54,943 nucleotides of DNA from Alphaproteobacteria bacterium. GTDB lineage: Bacteria; Pseudomonadota; Alphaproteobacteria; UBA8366; GCA-2717185. Position numbers and translations under genes: made by a program. Of this stretch, positions 17,026 through 26,409 are shown in pieces (the stretch's first letter is position 1; the number at the start of each line of letters is the position of its first letter). The stretch lies in contig JBBDQU010000014.1 in assembly GCA_040905865.1 (NCBI GenBank), forward strand, positions 1-54,943, in the 5' to 3' direction. The notes under the pieces were generated by a model that saw nothing but the letters and a program-made list of their open reading frames with translations, searched no databases and was not told the DNA's origin.

Positions 17026-18716
17026 CCGCCCGAACTGTCTGCGTTCTCGTCATCCAGGCCGTTGGTCAGCTTGCGCTGGATCTTCTTGATTTCGGATTCC
17101 TCCGGATTCAGGTCCAACGCATGCTGCCACTGGAACCGCGCTTCGAGTTTCCGGCCGACCCGCCAATACGCATCGCCCAGGTGATCGTTGATGACCGGGT
17201 CGCTTGGCCGCAGCCGTACGGCCCGTTCAAGCTGCCTTACCGCTTCCGTGTAGTCGCCGAGGCGGTAAAGGACCCAGCCCAGGCTGTCGACAATGAAGCC
17301 GTCATTGCGGCGCAGTTCCACGGCTTTTTCGATCAGCGCGCGCGCCCGGTCCATATGCATGCCTTTTTCAGCCCAGGAATACCCCAGATAGTTCATGACA
17401 TAGGGTTGATCCGGTTGCAGCTCCAGCGCCTTCAGGAAATCCTTCTCGGCCCGTGGCCACAAATCCGACCGCTCCAGCGCAATGCCGCGGTTATAGTAAA
17501 AGAACCAGTCTCCTGAATCGGCCTCGGTGAAACGCGCAGCGGCCCGGTCGTATGCGCCGACCGCTTCTGCATAGCGTTCCTTGCTGCGCAGAATGCCGCC
17601 GAGCCGGATCAGCGCGTCGGTCCGTTCCATCCGCTCCGCCGCCATTTTTTCCAGGATCGACACGGCCTGATCCACGTCGCCCAAGTCAGCCAGATTATCG
17701 GCGATCCGCAGGCGCGCCGACCAGCCATAGGGCGACGACTGGTCGATTGACGCATAAATGGCGTTGGCGATTTCGGGCTGCTTTTCCTCATCCATCAATT
17801 CGCCGATCAGCAGCCGCGCCAGTTCGAATTCGGGTCGCAGGTACAGCGCGAGCCGCGCGTAAACGATGGCGATATTCCCGGCGCGGTCCCGCGGCAATGC
17901 GGAGGCTATATTGAACAGGCTTTCGGCCATGCCGTCGGCGGGACTGTCGACGAGCGGTGTTGCGGGACCACCCGCATTAAGCCGCTCAAGCTCCCCGCGG
18001 ATGACAAGGCTCCGCGGGTCGCGGCGCAGGTAGCCCTCGTAGATATTGCGTGCTTCCCCGGCGCGGCCGTTCCGTTCGAGGAAGGCGGCAACGGCCCGGA
18101 CAACCCGGATGGGGGCTGCGTCGAGAGGGTCGGCAATTTTTCGATACGCCGCTTCCGCCGCCGCATTCCGACCCGCAACCTCGCTGATCAGGGCGGTATG
18201 CAGGTCGCGCATGGCGTCGAAGCCGCTTTCCTTGTCCAGCGGCGCCAGCGCGGCCAGCGCCTGATCGACGGCCTGGAGCCCGACCAGGGACCAGGCCAGC
18301 GCGAGCGGCGCCGAATAGGTTGCTAGACCGTTGCGCGGCATGGCGTCGAACCTGTCGCGCGCGGCCTCAAAATTTCCCTGGCGGAGCAGTTCGACGCCGA
18401 GCAGCAGATCCGCGGTGGGCATTTGGCCGCCGGATTCGTCGATGCGTCTGGCCAGGGAAATCGCCAATTCCATCTGTCCCCCCGTCAGTGCGAGGACGAA
18501 GGTGCGGCGCAGCAGCTTCTGGTCGTCGGGGTTTTCCTCCAGGACATGCAGCAGGAAGCTTGCCGCGTTTTCGGTGTCCTGCAGTGCCTCCGCGTGCTGA
18601 CCGGCAAGGAATTTGCCAAATTCGGAATTCGACATTGCTGCGACGGGAATCAGGATGCTTCCGGCTGAAACCGCCGCCAGCAACCCGGTTCGAACCTTGC
18701 GAAATGTCATCGGCAT
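17022..18716 (-). CDS. Secreted TPR-repeat protein upstream of ispE
   Basis: About 564 residues. The N-terminus MPMTFRKVRTGLLAAVSAGS is a signal peptide. The rest is consecutive tetratricopeptide repeats, clearest in the C-terminal third (DWFFYYNRGIALERSDLWP, DQPYVMNYLGYSWAEKGMH, DGFIVDSLGWVLYRLGDYT, DPVINDHLGDAYWRVGRKL). The start at 18716 is chosen because GGAGAA precedes it. In alphaproteobacteria a TPR gene commonly sits next to ispE and ETF-QO. The product probably acts in the periplasm or at the outer membrane as an assembly factor; no precise role is known to me. Confidence 0.85.
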   Translation of the reverse strand: MPMTFRKVRTGLLAAVSAGSILIPVAAMSNSEFGKFLAGQHAEALQDTENAASFLLHVLEENPDDQKLLRRTFVLALTGGQMELAISLARRIDESGGQMPTADLLLGVELLRQGNFEAARDRFDAMPRNGLATYSAPLALAWSLVGLQAVDQALAALAPLDKESGFDAMRDLHTALISEVAGRNAAAEAAYRKIADPLDAAPIRVVRAVAAFLERNGRAGEARNIYEGYLRRDPRSLVIRGELERLNAGGPATPLVDSPADGMAESLFNIASALPRDRAGNIAIVYARLALYLRPEFELARLLIGELMDEEKQPEIANAIYASIDQSSPYGWSARLRIADNLADLGDVDQAVSILEKMAAERMERTDALIRLGGILRSKERYAEAVGAYDRAAARFTEADSGDWFFYYNRGIALERSDLWPRAEKDFLKALELQPDQPYVMNYLGYSWAEKGMHMDRARALIEKAVELRRNDGFIVDSLGWVLYRLGDYTEAVRQLERAVRLRPSDPVINDHLGDAYWRVGRKLEARFQWQHALDLNPEESEIKKIQRKLTNGLDDENADSSGG

Positions 18717-18811
18717 CGTGCGTTCTCCAATACTGACCCGGGTTCCGGTCCGGTCTGGCAGGTTAAAGATAGGCCTCCCGGGGCCGAATCCAATATAGAG
18801 GGTTTTGAGGG

Positions 18812-20461
18812 TCACATATTCGGATAATTCGGACCGCCGCCGCCTTCCGGGGTGACCCAGACGATGTTCTGTGTCGGATCCTTGATATCGCAGGTCTTGC
18901 AGTGAACGCAGTTCTGGGCGTTGATCTGCAGGCGCGGGTTGGAACCGTCGTCGTTCCGGATGATTTCATACACACCCGCCGGGCAGTATCGCTGTTCCGG
19001 CGCATCATAGAGCGCGAGGTTGACGTCCACCGGAATTGACGCATCCTTTAGCTTCAGGTGCCCTGGCTGGTCTTCTTCATGATTGGTGGCCGAAAACGCC
19101 AGGTTGGTAAGCCGGTCGAACGAAATGACGCCGTCGGGCTTCGGGTAGCCGATCGGCTGCGCGTCCGACGCCTTGATCAGCGTTTCGTGGTCGGCATGCC
19201 CATGCCTGAGCGTCCAGGGCGCCCGGCCGCGCAACACGACCTGGTCGATTCCGGTATATAGCGTCCCGCCGAGCAGCCCCCATTTGAACGCGGGCCGGCA
19301 GTTCCGGACCCGCGAGAGTTCCTCGTAAATCCAGGAATCGCGGAAGGCGTCCGCATAGGCGGTCAGTTCGTCATATCCCGCGTCTTCCTTGGCGAGCGCA
19401 TCGAATGCGGCCTCCGCGGCAAGCATGCCGCCCTTCATGGCCGTATGGCTGCCCTTGATCTTGAGAACATTGACCGTGCCGGCCTCGCAGCCGATCAGCA
19501 CGCCGCCGGGGAAGGTCAGTTTCGGCAGCGACTGCACGCCGCCTTCATTGATCGCGCGCGCGCCATAGGCAATCCGGCGGCCGCCTTCGAATGTTTCGCG
19601 GATTTTCGGATGCGTCTTGAAGCGCTGGAATTCCTCGTAGGGCGACAGGTAGGGGTTCTTGTAGTCAAGCCCGACGACATAGCCGACGGCAACCTGATTG
19701 TCCTCCAGGTGATACAGGAAGGACCCGCCATAGGTATCGGACGCCAGCGGCCAGCCGGCGGTATGAACCACCAGTCCCTGCTGGTGTTTTTCGGGCTCGA
19801 TTTCCCATAATTCCTTGAGGCCCAGCCCGAAGGTCTGGGGTTCGCAATCGGCCCGAAGATCGAACCTTGTCATGAGTTCCCTGCCCAGGCTGCCGCGGCA
19901 GCCTTCGGCGAAGAACGTGTATTTCGCGTGCAGTTCCATGCCCGGCTGGTAATTCGGGCCCTGTTCGCCTTCCTTTGTGATGCCCATGTCGCCGGTCGCG
20001 ACCCCGCGTACCGCGCCGTCGCCGGTATACAGAACCTCGGCGGCGGCAAAGCCGGGATATATCTCGACGCCCAGCGCCTCCGCCTGCTCACCCAGCCAGC
20101 GGCAAAGATTGCCCAGGCTGATGATATAGTTCCCGTGATTGTGCAGGACAGGCGGCAGCAGGGCGGTCGGCCAGGACAGGGCGCCGGTTTCGGTCAGGAA
20201 CATGAATTTTTCATCGGTGACCGGCGTGTTCAGCGGCGCGCCCATTTCCTTCCAGTCCGGAAACAGTTCGTTCAGGGCGCGCGGCTCCAGCACCGCGCCG
20301 GACATGATATGCGCGCCGACTTCCGATGCCTTTTCCAGGATGCAGACCTCGACGTCGCGTTCCTGCGCGGCCGCGAGCTGCTTCAGACGTATCGCTGCCG
20401 ACAGTCCGGCCGGTCCGGCGCCGACGATAACCACGTCGTACTCCATCGATTCGCGTTCCAT
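18812..20461 (-). CDS. Electron transfer flavoprotein-ubiquinone oxidoreductase
   Basis: About 549 residues. The FAD-binding Rossmann motif is at the start ([18 protein letters not shown]). The middle shows the conserved [19 protein letters not shown] block, and the C-terminus has the 4Fe-4S ferredoxin-like part with Cys in RYCPAGVYE and [19 protein letters not shown]. It passes electrons from ETF (fatty acid, amino acid and dimethylglycine oxidation) to ubiquinone at the inner membrane. The ATG at 20461 has AAGAGGA upstream. It is divergent from the uracil-DNA glycosylase gene, with about 100 bases between starts. Confidence 0.96.
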   Translation of the reverse strand: MERESMEYDVVIVGAGPAGLSAAIRLKQLAAAQERDVEVCILEKASEVGAHIMSGAVLEPRALNELFPDWKEMGAPLNTPVTDEKFMFLTETGALSWPTALLPPVLHNHGNYIISLGNLCRWLGEQAEALGVEIYPGFAAAEVLYTGDGAVRGVATGDMGITKEGEQGPNYQPGMELHAKYTFFAEGCRGSLGRELMTRFDLRADCEPQTFGLGLKELWEIEPEKHQQGLVVHTAGWPLASDTYGGSFLYHLEDNQVAVGYVVGLDYKNPYLSPYEEFQRFKTHPKIRETFEGGRRIAYGARAINEGGVQSLPKLTFPGGVLIGCEAGTVNVLKIKGSHTAMKGGMLAAEAAFDALAKEDAGYDELTAYADAFRDSWIYEELSRVRNCRPAFKWGLLGGTLYTGIDQVVLRGRAPWTLRHGHADHETLIKASDAQPIGYPKPDGVISFDRLTNLAFSATNHEEDQPGHLKLKDASIPVDVNLALYDAPEQRYCPAGVYEIIRNDDGSNPRLQINAQNCVHCKTCDIKDPTQNIVWVTPEGGGGPNYPNM

Positions 20462-20564
20462 TTTCTGTCCTCTTGCCTGTTCCCGACTGTTACGCGCCAT
20501 TCTCTATATCAAAGTGGCGGGGTTTTGTAGACAATGTCGCACGAAACAAACAGGCTCGCTTGTC

Positions 20565-21392
20565 ATGCCAATGGGAACAATCTCGCCTCTGGATGCATTG
20601 CGCTGGTCGATAGCGATGGGCGCGGACGAAGCCGTGCTCGATGCGCCGGTCGACCGGTACGCCGAATCGGCGGCGCAGCTTGCCGCGCGACAGGCGCCTG
20701 CGCCGACCCTGCCTGTCCGGACTGCCAAACCGGTTGAGCCGACGGCGCGGCAATCCGCGCCGGCGCCGCTGGCGCCCAGCCAGGGCGTGGCGGAAAGCCG
20801 CAATGCCGCGGCAAAGGCGGGAAACCTGGCTGAATTGCGCGCCGCGGTCGCGGCGTTCGAGGGCTGCGCGCTCAAGCAGACCGCGACGAACATGGTGTTC
20901 GCCGACGGCAATCCGCAAGCGGATCTGATGATCATGGGGGAAGCCCCCGGCGCGGAGGAAGACCGGCAGGGCCTTCCCTTTGTCGGCGCCAGCGGAAAAC
21001 TGCTGGATCGCATGCTGGAAGCCATCGGCCGCGATCGCGCCAGCGCCTATATTTCGAATGTCCTGTTCTGGCGGCCCCCGGGCAACCGCAATCCGACCGA
21101 TGCGGAAGTGGCCGCCTGCATGCCCTTCGTGCAGCGCCATATCGCGCTGGTCCGGCCAAAGGTGCTGGTTTTCGTCGGCGGCGCTTCCGCCAAGGCGTTG
21201 CTCGGCCGCAAGGAAGGAATCATGCGTCTGCGCGGCAAGTGGTATGACTTCACCTGCCCGGGGCTGGAGACGCCGATTCCGGCGATGGCGACCTTCCACC
21301 CGGCCTATCTGTTGCGCTCTCCCGGCCAGAAACGCGAAGTGTGGCGCGACTTCCTGGCAATAAAGTCCCGGCTGGCGGGACCTGGCGCATAG
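20565..21392 (+). CDS. Uracil-DNA glycosylase, family-4-like, lacking the Fe-S cysteine set
   Basis: 275 residues. A 90-residue Ala/Pro-rich N-terminal region precedes the glycosylase domain. Motif A is [20 protein letters not shown] and motif B is [15 protein letters not shown], both as in family 4. However, family 4 normally has four cysteines for a 4Fe-4S cluster, and here the first CxxC reads CALK and the KCRPPGNR cysteine is replaced by Trp (LFWRPPGNR). Only single cysteines remain at CALK, AACMPF and DFTCPG. I recall this cluster-less form from other alphaproteobacteria. The role is base excision repair of deaminated cytosine. The start is ATG 20565 (or 20571). Confidence 0.9.
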   Translation: MPMGTISPLDALRWSIAMGADEAVLDAPVDRYAESAAQLAARQAPAPTLPVRTAKPVEPTARQSAPAPLAPSQGVAESRNAAAKAGNLAELRAAVAAFEGCALKQTATNMVFADGNPQADLMIMGEAPGAEEDRQGLPFVGASGKLLDRMLEAIGRDRASAYISNVLFWRPPGNRNPTDAEVAACMPFVQRHIALVRPKVLVFVGGASAKALLGRKEGIMRLRGKWYDFTCPGLETPIPAMATFHPAYLLRSPGQKREVWRDFLAIKSRLAGPGA

Positions 21393-21516
21393 GGACAGGT
21401 ATCGCGGATTTCCGGTTGCTTGCGGGTCTGAAAAAAAATCGTTAGGAAATATGGCATAATAATCAGAGTGTGGGGTCGCCGCGATATGCCTGCGGGCCGG
21501 CATTCCAAGGGGTGAA

Positions 21517-23346
21517 ATGATACGTTCCGGCGGTGGGTTTCGGCTTTTTTCGGTTGTGTTTCTCGGCCTGTTCACGGGCTGGGCGGCGCCGGTTACGGCG
21601 CAGAATCCGGCCGCGCTCGAAACCGCATCGCTGCCGCGCGGCGGTGACGGGCAGAATCCCGAAGCAACGGCGCCGCGGGTTATCGACCTTGCCGATACGG
21701 CGCGATACCAGGAAATTTTCCGGCTTCAGGAAGCCGGCAGATGGTCCGCTGCCGACAGACTTATCGCGCAACTGTCCGATAACCTTCTGATGGGGCATGT
21801 GCTGTATCAGCGATATATGCACCCCACCGCCTATCGCTCCAGATATGCCGAATTGAAAGGCTGGCTGGACAAATATGCCGATCATCCCGGCGCGCCGGCG
21901 ATCTATGCCCTGGCGCTCCGCCGCAAGCCGCAAAACTGGAAGGCCCCGAAGAAACCGGTGACGGTTTCCGTCAGCAGCGTGGCCGCCGCCGCCGCGACCG
22001 GAACCGCGGAACAGGATTCCAGGCGGCTAAGCCGGAAGCAGTACATCGCCATCCGGCAGGCGACGAACCGGATCAAGAGCCTCGTGCGGCGCGAACGGCC
22101 CAGCGCGGCGCTAAAGCTGGTTGAATCGAAGGAATTCCGGCGCATTCTCGATCCGGTAGGGTTCGATAACAATCTTGCGATAATCGCGCGCGGCTATTTT
22201 CATGCCGGCAAGAATGCTGACGCCCTGTCCCTTGCGGAACGGGCGGTCAAGCGGTCCGGCCTGTCCGTGCCCGATGGCTATTGGTGGGCCGGGCTGGCGG
22301 CCTGGCGGCTTGGGGAATACCAGACTGCGGCGACGCATTTTGCCGCGCTGGCGCAGGATAAGGGCGCCGGCGACGCATGGGCGCGTTCCGCGGCGGCTTT
22401 CTGGGCGTCGCGGGCATGGCTGCAGGCCCGTAAACCGGAAAACGTGACGCCTATGCTGCGCATTGCGGCGCAATTCCCGCAGACATTCTATGGCCTGCTG
22501 GCCATTCAGGCGCTCGATGACGCCGTTCCCTTCAACTGGAACCTGCCGACCCTGGGCGCTGTTGAAATAGACCTTTTGCAGCATATTCCGGCGGCGAAGC
22601 GCGCGCTTGCCCTGCTGGAAGTCGGTCAGTCGGTTCTGGCGGAAAGCGAATTGAAACGCCTGACCGGTGCGCCGTCACCCGAATTGTCGCGGGTTCTTCT
22701 GGCGCTGGTCGGCAAGGCGAACCTGCCCGATGTTTCCATCCGTCTCGGAAGCCGGATGCAGCGGAGCCAGGGCGAAACATATGACGCTGCCCTGTTCCCG
22801 GTGCCGGCCTGGCAACCGCAGGGCGGGTACGCGCTCGACAAGGCGCTGCTTTTGGCCTTCATGCGGCAGGAGTCGCGGTTCCGGACAAATGCCAGAAGCA
22901 GGGCGGGCGCGACGGGGCTGATGCAGTTGATGCCGGCGACGGCCCGGTTCATCGCCCGTGGCGACGCGGCATTTAGCGGGCGCCGTGACCTGTACGATCC
23001 GGAAACCAATATGTCGCTCGGTCAGAAATACATCCAGCACCTGATCGACGACCCCGCCATCGGCGACAATCTCTTCTACATGGCCACTGCCTATAATGCG
23101 GGGCCGGGCAATCTCCGCAAATGGCAGCGGCAGGTGGATTACCGCGATGACCCGCTGTTGTTCATCGAAAGCATCCGCGCCCGGGAAACGCGGAATTTTA
23201 TCGAGCGGGTTCTGACGAATTTCTGGGTCTACCGGCTGCGCCTCGGCCAGGACGTCCCGTCGCTGGAGGCGGTTGCCGCGGGCGAATGGCCGGTTTATAT
23301 CCCCTTTGACGAAGCAATAACCCAGAGCGAGAGCCATGCCGATTGA
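21517..23346 (+). CDS. slt: Soluble lytic murein transglycosylase
   Basis: 609 residues with a signal peptide (FSVVFLGLFTGWAAPVTA) and a helical superhelix region as in Slt70. The C-terminal SLT domain has the catalytic Glu452 in FMRQESRF, followed by the G-x-x-G-L-M-Q-L-M-P motif (AGATGLMQLMPATA) and AYNAGPGNLRKW. It cleaves peptidoglycan glycan strands with formation of 1,6-anhydro ends in the periplasm. Its last codons overlap moaB by 11 bases. Confidence 0.93.
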   Translation: MIRSGGGFRLFSVVFLGLFTGWAAPVTAQNPAALETASLPRGGDGQNPEATAPRVIDLADTARYQEIFRLQEAGRWSAADRLIAQLSDNLLMGHVLYQRYMHPTAYRSRYAELKGWLDKYADHPGAPAIYALALRRKPQNWKAPKKPVTVSVSSVAAAAATGTAEQDSRRLSRKQYIAIRQATNRIKSLVRRERPSAALKLVESKEFRRILDPVGFDNNLAIIARGYFHAGKNADALSLAERAVKRSGLSVPDGYWWAGLAAWRLGEYQTAATHFAALAQDKGAGDAWARSAAAFWASRAWLQARKPENVTPMLRIAAQFPQTFYGLLAIQALDDAVPFNWNLPTLGAVEIDLLQHIPAAKRALALLEVGQSVLAESELKRLTGAPSPELSRVLLALVGKANLPDVSIRLGSRMQRSQGETYDAALFPVPAWQPQGGYALDKALLLAFMRQESRFRTNARSRAGATGLMQLMPATARFIARGDAAFSGRRDLYDPETNMSLGQKYIQHLIDDPAIGDNLFYMATAYNAGPGNLRKWQRQVDYRDDPLLFIESIRARETRNFIERVLTNFWVYRLRLGQDVPSLEAVAAGEWPVYIPFDEAITQSESHAD

Positions 23347-23863
23347 CGAAAAGCGGCGCTTTCTGCCCGTATCCATCGCCATCCTGACGGTTTCCGATAC
23401 CCGGACCGAAGCGGACGACCGTTCGGGCGACACGCTGGTGGAGCGCCTGCAGCAGGCAGGGCACGTGCTGGCGGACCGGGCCATCGTGAAGGACGCCGCG
23501 GCGCTGATCGAGACCCGGTTCCGGGCCTGGATCGACAACCCCGAAATCGACTGCGTGATTTCCACGGGCGGCACCGGCGTCACCGGCCGCGACGTCACGC
23601 CGGAAGCGCTCGACCGGGTCTGTGAAAAGAAAATCCAGGGGTTCGGCGAACTGTTTCGCTGGATCAGCTACCAGAAGATCGGCAGTTCGACGATACAGAG
23701 CCGCGCCGATGCCGGGGTCGCAAAAGGCACCTATCTGTTCGTGCTGCCGGGATCGACCGGCGCCTGCCGCGACGGCTGGGATGAAATCCTGGCCAACCAG
23801 CTCGATAACCGCTTTCGTCCCTGTAACTTCGTCGAACTGATGCCCCGGTTGCAGGAACGTTAG
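23336..23863 (+). CDS. moaB: Molybdenum cofactor biosynthesis protein MoaB
   Basis: 175 residues of the MoaB/MogA fold. The signature ISTGGTGVTGRDVTPEA and ILTVSDTRTEADDRSGD are present, as is FVLPGSTGACRDGWDEIL near the end. The family adenylylates molybdopterin before metal insertion or is otherwise involved in cofactor maturation. It starts within the end of slt and meets the TIGR04282 gene tail to tail with a 4-base overlap. Confidence 0.93.
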   Translation: MPIDEKRRFLPVSIAILTVSDTRTEADDRSGDTLVERLQQAGHVLADRAIVKDAAALIETRFRAWIDNPEIDCVISTGGTGVTGRDVTPEALDRVCEKKIQGFGELFRWISYQKIGSSTIQSRADAGVAKGTYLFVLPGSTGACRDGWDEILANQLDNRFRPCNFVELMPRLQER

Positions 23864-24456
23864 TTTCGGCGGCTATGCGGTTTACGGTCCACGCGCCAGC
23901 GGTGCAGGGATCCGGCGTCGTCAATGTCGGGCAGGGTTTCCAGCAGATGGTGGCGTTGACGCTGGCCAAGCCGATCCAGCGAATCCGCAAGCGTGTGCCC
24001 GGTCGACCAGCGGATGCCCGTGAAGACTTTCGTCGATGCCGGCCGCCGCAATCCGACCAGCCAGTAGCCGCCATCCGCCGCCGGGCCGAACACCGCATCG
24101 TTCCGGCCCAGGGCGCTGAAGGCGTCGGCGATGTGATGCGGCGCGATATCCGGTACGTCGGTGCCGACCAGTACCACCGGCCCGGTTTCATGCCCGCGCA
24201 TCGCGTGGTGCATGCGCCGCCCCAGGTCGCCGCCGGTTTGCGTAATGCGGCGCAGGTTTGCGGGCCATCTTGCCGGGCCCCCTGTCTCCGCAATGACGCA
24301 GCGCCAGCGGCGGTCGCCGGAAAGCCGCCGAATAACCCGATCCAGCGCCCAGCACTGAAACCGCCAGGCGGCGACGGAACCAAGACCGGCGGCGAGCCGC
24401 CGCTTGCCCCGGCCGAGGCGCGGCGCCCGCGCGAATATGACCAGGGTCTTTTTCAC
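23860..24456 (-). CDS. TIGR04282-family (CofC-like) nucleotidyl/glycosyl transferase
   Basis: 198 residues. The start KTLVIFARAPRLGRGKRRLA is the N-terminal motif of this GT-A-like family, and VLVGTDVPDIAPHHIADAF, then DAVFGPAADGGYWLVGLR, are its other conserved blocks. The GTG start overlaps the stop of the TIGR04283 gene (GTGA at 24453-24456). The family is sometimes named for arsenosugar biosynthesis, but no arsenic gene is nearby, so the substrate is open. Confidence 0.85.
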   Translation of the reverse strand: MKKTLVIFARAPRLGRGKRRLAAGLGSVAAWRFQCWALDRVIRRLSGDRRWRCVIAETGGPARWPANLRRITQTGGDLGRRMHHAMRGHETGPVVLVGTDVPDIAPHHIADAFSALGRNDAVFGPAADGGYWLVGLRRPASTKVFTGIRWSTGHTLADSLDRLGQRQRHHLLETLPDIDDAGSLHRWRVDRKPHSRRN

Positions 24457-25139
24457 CCGTATATTCTGGCGATGACCCGCGGCGGCGTCCCCAGGAAAAA
24501 CAGAATCAGGCAGAGGAAATTCCGGATCGGCCGCAAAAAATATCCATCGCGCCTGTAGCGCTCCGCGGAGGTAACGGCGTCCGGCTTCAACGGCGACAGG
24601 TTACGGCGTCCGATGCGGCGGACCAGTGCCACGTCCTCCATCAGCGGGATTGCCTGGAATCCCCCGATCCGGCGATAATGGTCGCTGGAAATAAGCAATG
24701 CCTGGTCGCCATAGGGGAGTCCGAATACGCGCGCGCGCCAGGCCACGACCTTGGCCAGCAGGAAGGCACGCAGGCTGTCGTCATCAAGCCGGAAGCGAAA
24801 ATATCCGGCGCGGCGACTGTTCTCCGGCACCCCGACGAAATCCCGCACCGCTTCATGCCAGTTGGCGGCAAGGCGCGTATCCGCATGCAGGAACAACAGC
24901 CATCGCCCTTTCGCCATCGCAGCGCCGGCGGCAAGCTGCATGCCCCGGCCTTTTTCGGCATTCACGTGAATGGCGCCAATCGCTTCCGCAATTTCCGCCG
25001 TGTCATCGCCCGATCCGCCATCGGCGAAAATAACCTCATGGACCAGGTCGATTGCCTCAAACGCGGCAAGTGGCGGCAGGCTGTTCCGCAGGTGCGGCGC
25101 CGCATTCAGGGTTGGTATTATGATACTCAGTTCACCCAT
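24453..25139 (-). CDS. TIGR04283-family GT2 glycosyltransferase
   Basis: 228 residues of a GT2 glycosyltransferase. It begins LSIIIPTLNAAPHLRNSLP, has the nucleotide-sugar region EVIFADGGSGDDTAEIA, the metal-binding LLFLHADTRL and the later GDQALLISSDHYRRIGGF. It is paired with the TIGR04282 gene by a 4-base overlap, the usual arrangement. The C-terminal stretch FLCLILFFLGTPPRVIARI is hydrophobic and may anchor it to the membrane. The sugar and acceptor are not known. Confidence 0.87.
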   Translation of the reverse strand: MGELSIIIPTLNAAPHLRNSLPPLAAFEAIDLVHEVIFADGGSGDDTAEIAEAIGAIHVNAEKGRGMQLAAGAAMAKGRWLLFLHADTRLAANWHEAVRDFVGVPENSRRAGYFRFRLDDDSLRAFLLAKVVAWRARVFGLPYGDQALLISSDHYRRIGGFQAIPLMEDVALVRRIGRRNLSPLKPDAVTSAERYRRDGYFLRPIRNFLCLILFFLGTPPRVIARIYG

Positions 25140-25221
25140 GAGAAACCGTTATGACGCAATGCGGTACAAACGGCAATACAGAATCGCCTTGAAAAGTTCC
25201 TGTTTTGTTCCATAATGCCTC

Positions 25222-26301
25222 ATGGACTCGAAGATACCGGATATCCCTCGCAAGGGCCGTGGCGCGGTCTCCAACCGGACGCCGCGATTCGAGGCGCAGC
25301 AAAGGGTGGCAATCGACGATGGCTGGGACGGCGATGGCGACCCGTTGCCGCCGTTGCGCACGACTGTAGGGGTGGACGCGGCGCGGCGGATCATCGCGAC
25401 GAATGAATCGCCGGATATTCCCTTCGACCGCTCGATAAACCCGTATCGCGGTTGCGAACATGGCTGCATATACTGTTTTGCGCGGCCGACCCACGCCTAT
25501 TACGGCCTGTCGCCGGGCATCGATTTCGAAACGAAACTGTTCCAGAAGCCCGATGCGCCGCAATTGCTGGAGCAGGAATTGCGCAATCCACGCTATCGCC
25601 CGGCCGTCATCGTGCTGGGCGCGAATACGGATCCGTATCAGCCGATCGAAAAAGACCTGAAGCTGACGCGCCGCATCTTGCAGGTCCTGTCCGATTTCCA
25701 ACACCCGGTGGCAATCGTGACCAAATCCCCGCTGGTATTGCGCGACCTGGACATACTGGCGCCGATGGCCGGACAGTCGCTCGCCATGGTGACACTCTCC
25801 GTGACAACGCTCGACCGCACGCTGGCGCGGAAGATGGAGCCGCGGGCAGCGACGCCGGGTCGGCGGCTCGCCGCGATCAGGGCGCTCGGCGAAGCGGGCG
25901 TGCCGGTCGGCGTTCTTGCCGCGCCCATGATTCCGGCGCTGAACGATGCCGAACTGGAATCGATCCTTGCGGCAGCGGCGGAGGCCGGCGCGACCAGTGC
26001 GGGTTATACGCTGCTGCGCCTGCCACTGGAAATTCGCGACCTGTTTGTGGAATGGCTTGAGGCGCATTTTCCGGACCGCGCGGCGCGGGTGATGTCGCTG
26101 GTCCGCGATACCCGCGGCGGCGCCGATTACGATTCCCGGTGGGGTTTGCGGACGCGCGGTACCGGCGTCTATGCCGACCTGCTGGCGACACGGTTTCGAC
26201 TGGCGCGGCGCAAACTCGGCCTCGACAGGCGGCGTTTCGACCTCGATTCAAATCGGTTCCGGCCGCCGCCGGCGACGGGCGACCAGCTAACCCTGCTGTA
26301 G
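25222..26301 (+). CDS. PA0069-family radical SAM protein
   Basis: 359 residues. The radical SAM cluster motif is in the first quarter as C-x3-C-x2-C (YRGCEHGCIYCFARPTHAYY). Later blocks match the spore-photoproduct-lyase-like PA0069 group: PAVIVLGANTDPYQPIEK, VAIVTKSPLVLRDLDIL, MVTLSVTTLDRTLARKMEPR. The protein should cleave SAM to a 5'-deoxyadenosyl radical; its physiological substrate is not established. It is divergent from the TIGR04283 gene. Confidence 0.9.
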   Translation: MDSKIPDIPRKGRGAVSNRTPRFEAQQRVAIDDGWDGDGDPLPPLRTTVGVDAARRIIATNESPDIPFDRSINPYRGCEHGCIYCFARPTHAYYGLSPGIDFETKLFQKPDAPQLLEQELRNPRYRPAVIVLGANTDPYQPIEKDLKLTRRILQVLSDFQHPVAIVTKSPLVLRDLDILAPMAGQSLAMVTLSVTTLDRTLARKMEPRAATPGRRLAAIRALGEAGVPVGVLAAPMIPALNDAELESILAAAAEAGATSAGYTLLRLPLEIRDLFVEWLEAHFPDRAARVMSLVRDTRGGADYDSRWGLRTRGTGVYADLLATRFRLARRKLGLDRRRFDLDSNRFRPPPATGDQLTLL

Positions 26302-26409
26302 CGCGCGATTCGGCCGGCGGCCCCTGGCCGCGATGGGGCGTTGCATCATTTGTCTGAAACAGAAAGTGAAAATAATCCCTTACCAATCCGTTGCATGTAT
26401 AACGGTTCC

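Noticed and set aside
24453-25139. Arsenosugar biosynthesis as the role of the TIGR04282/TIGR04283 pair
   Set aside because: The name is inherited from the family; no arsenic methyltransferase, ars gene or related radical SAM arsenosugar gene is adjacent, so the role is left open.
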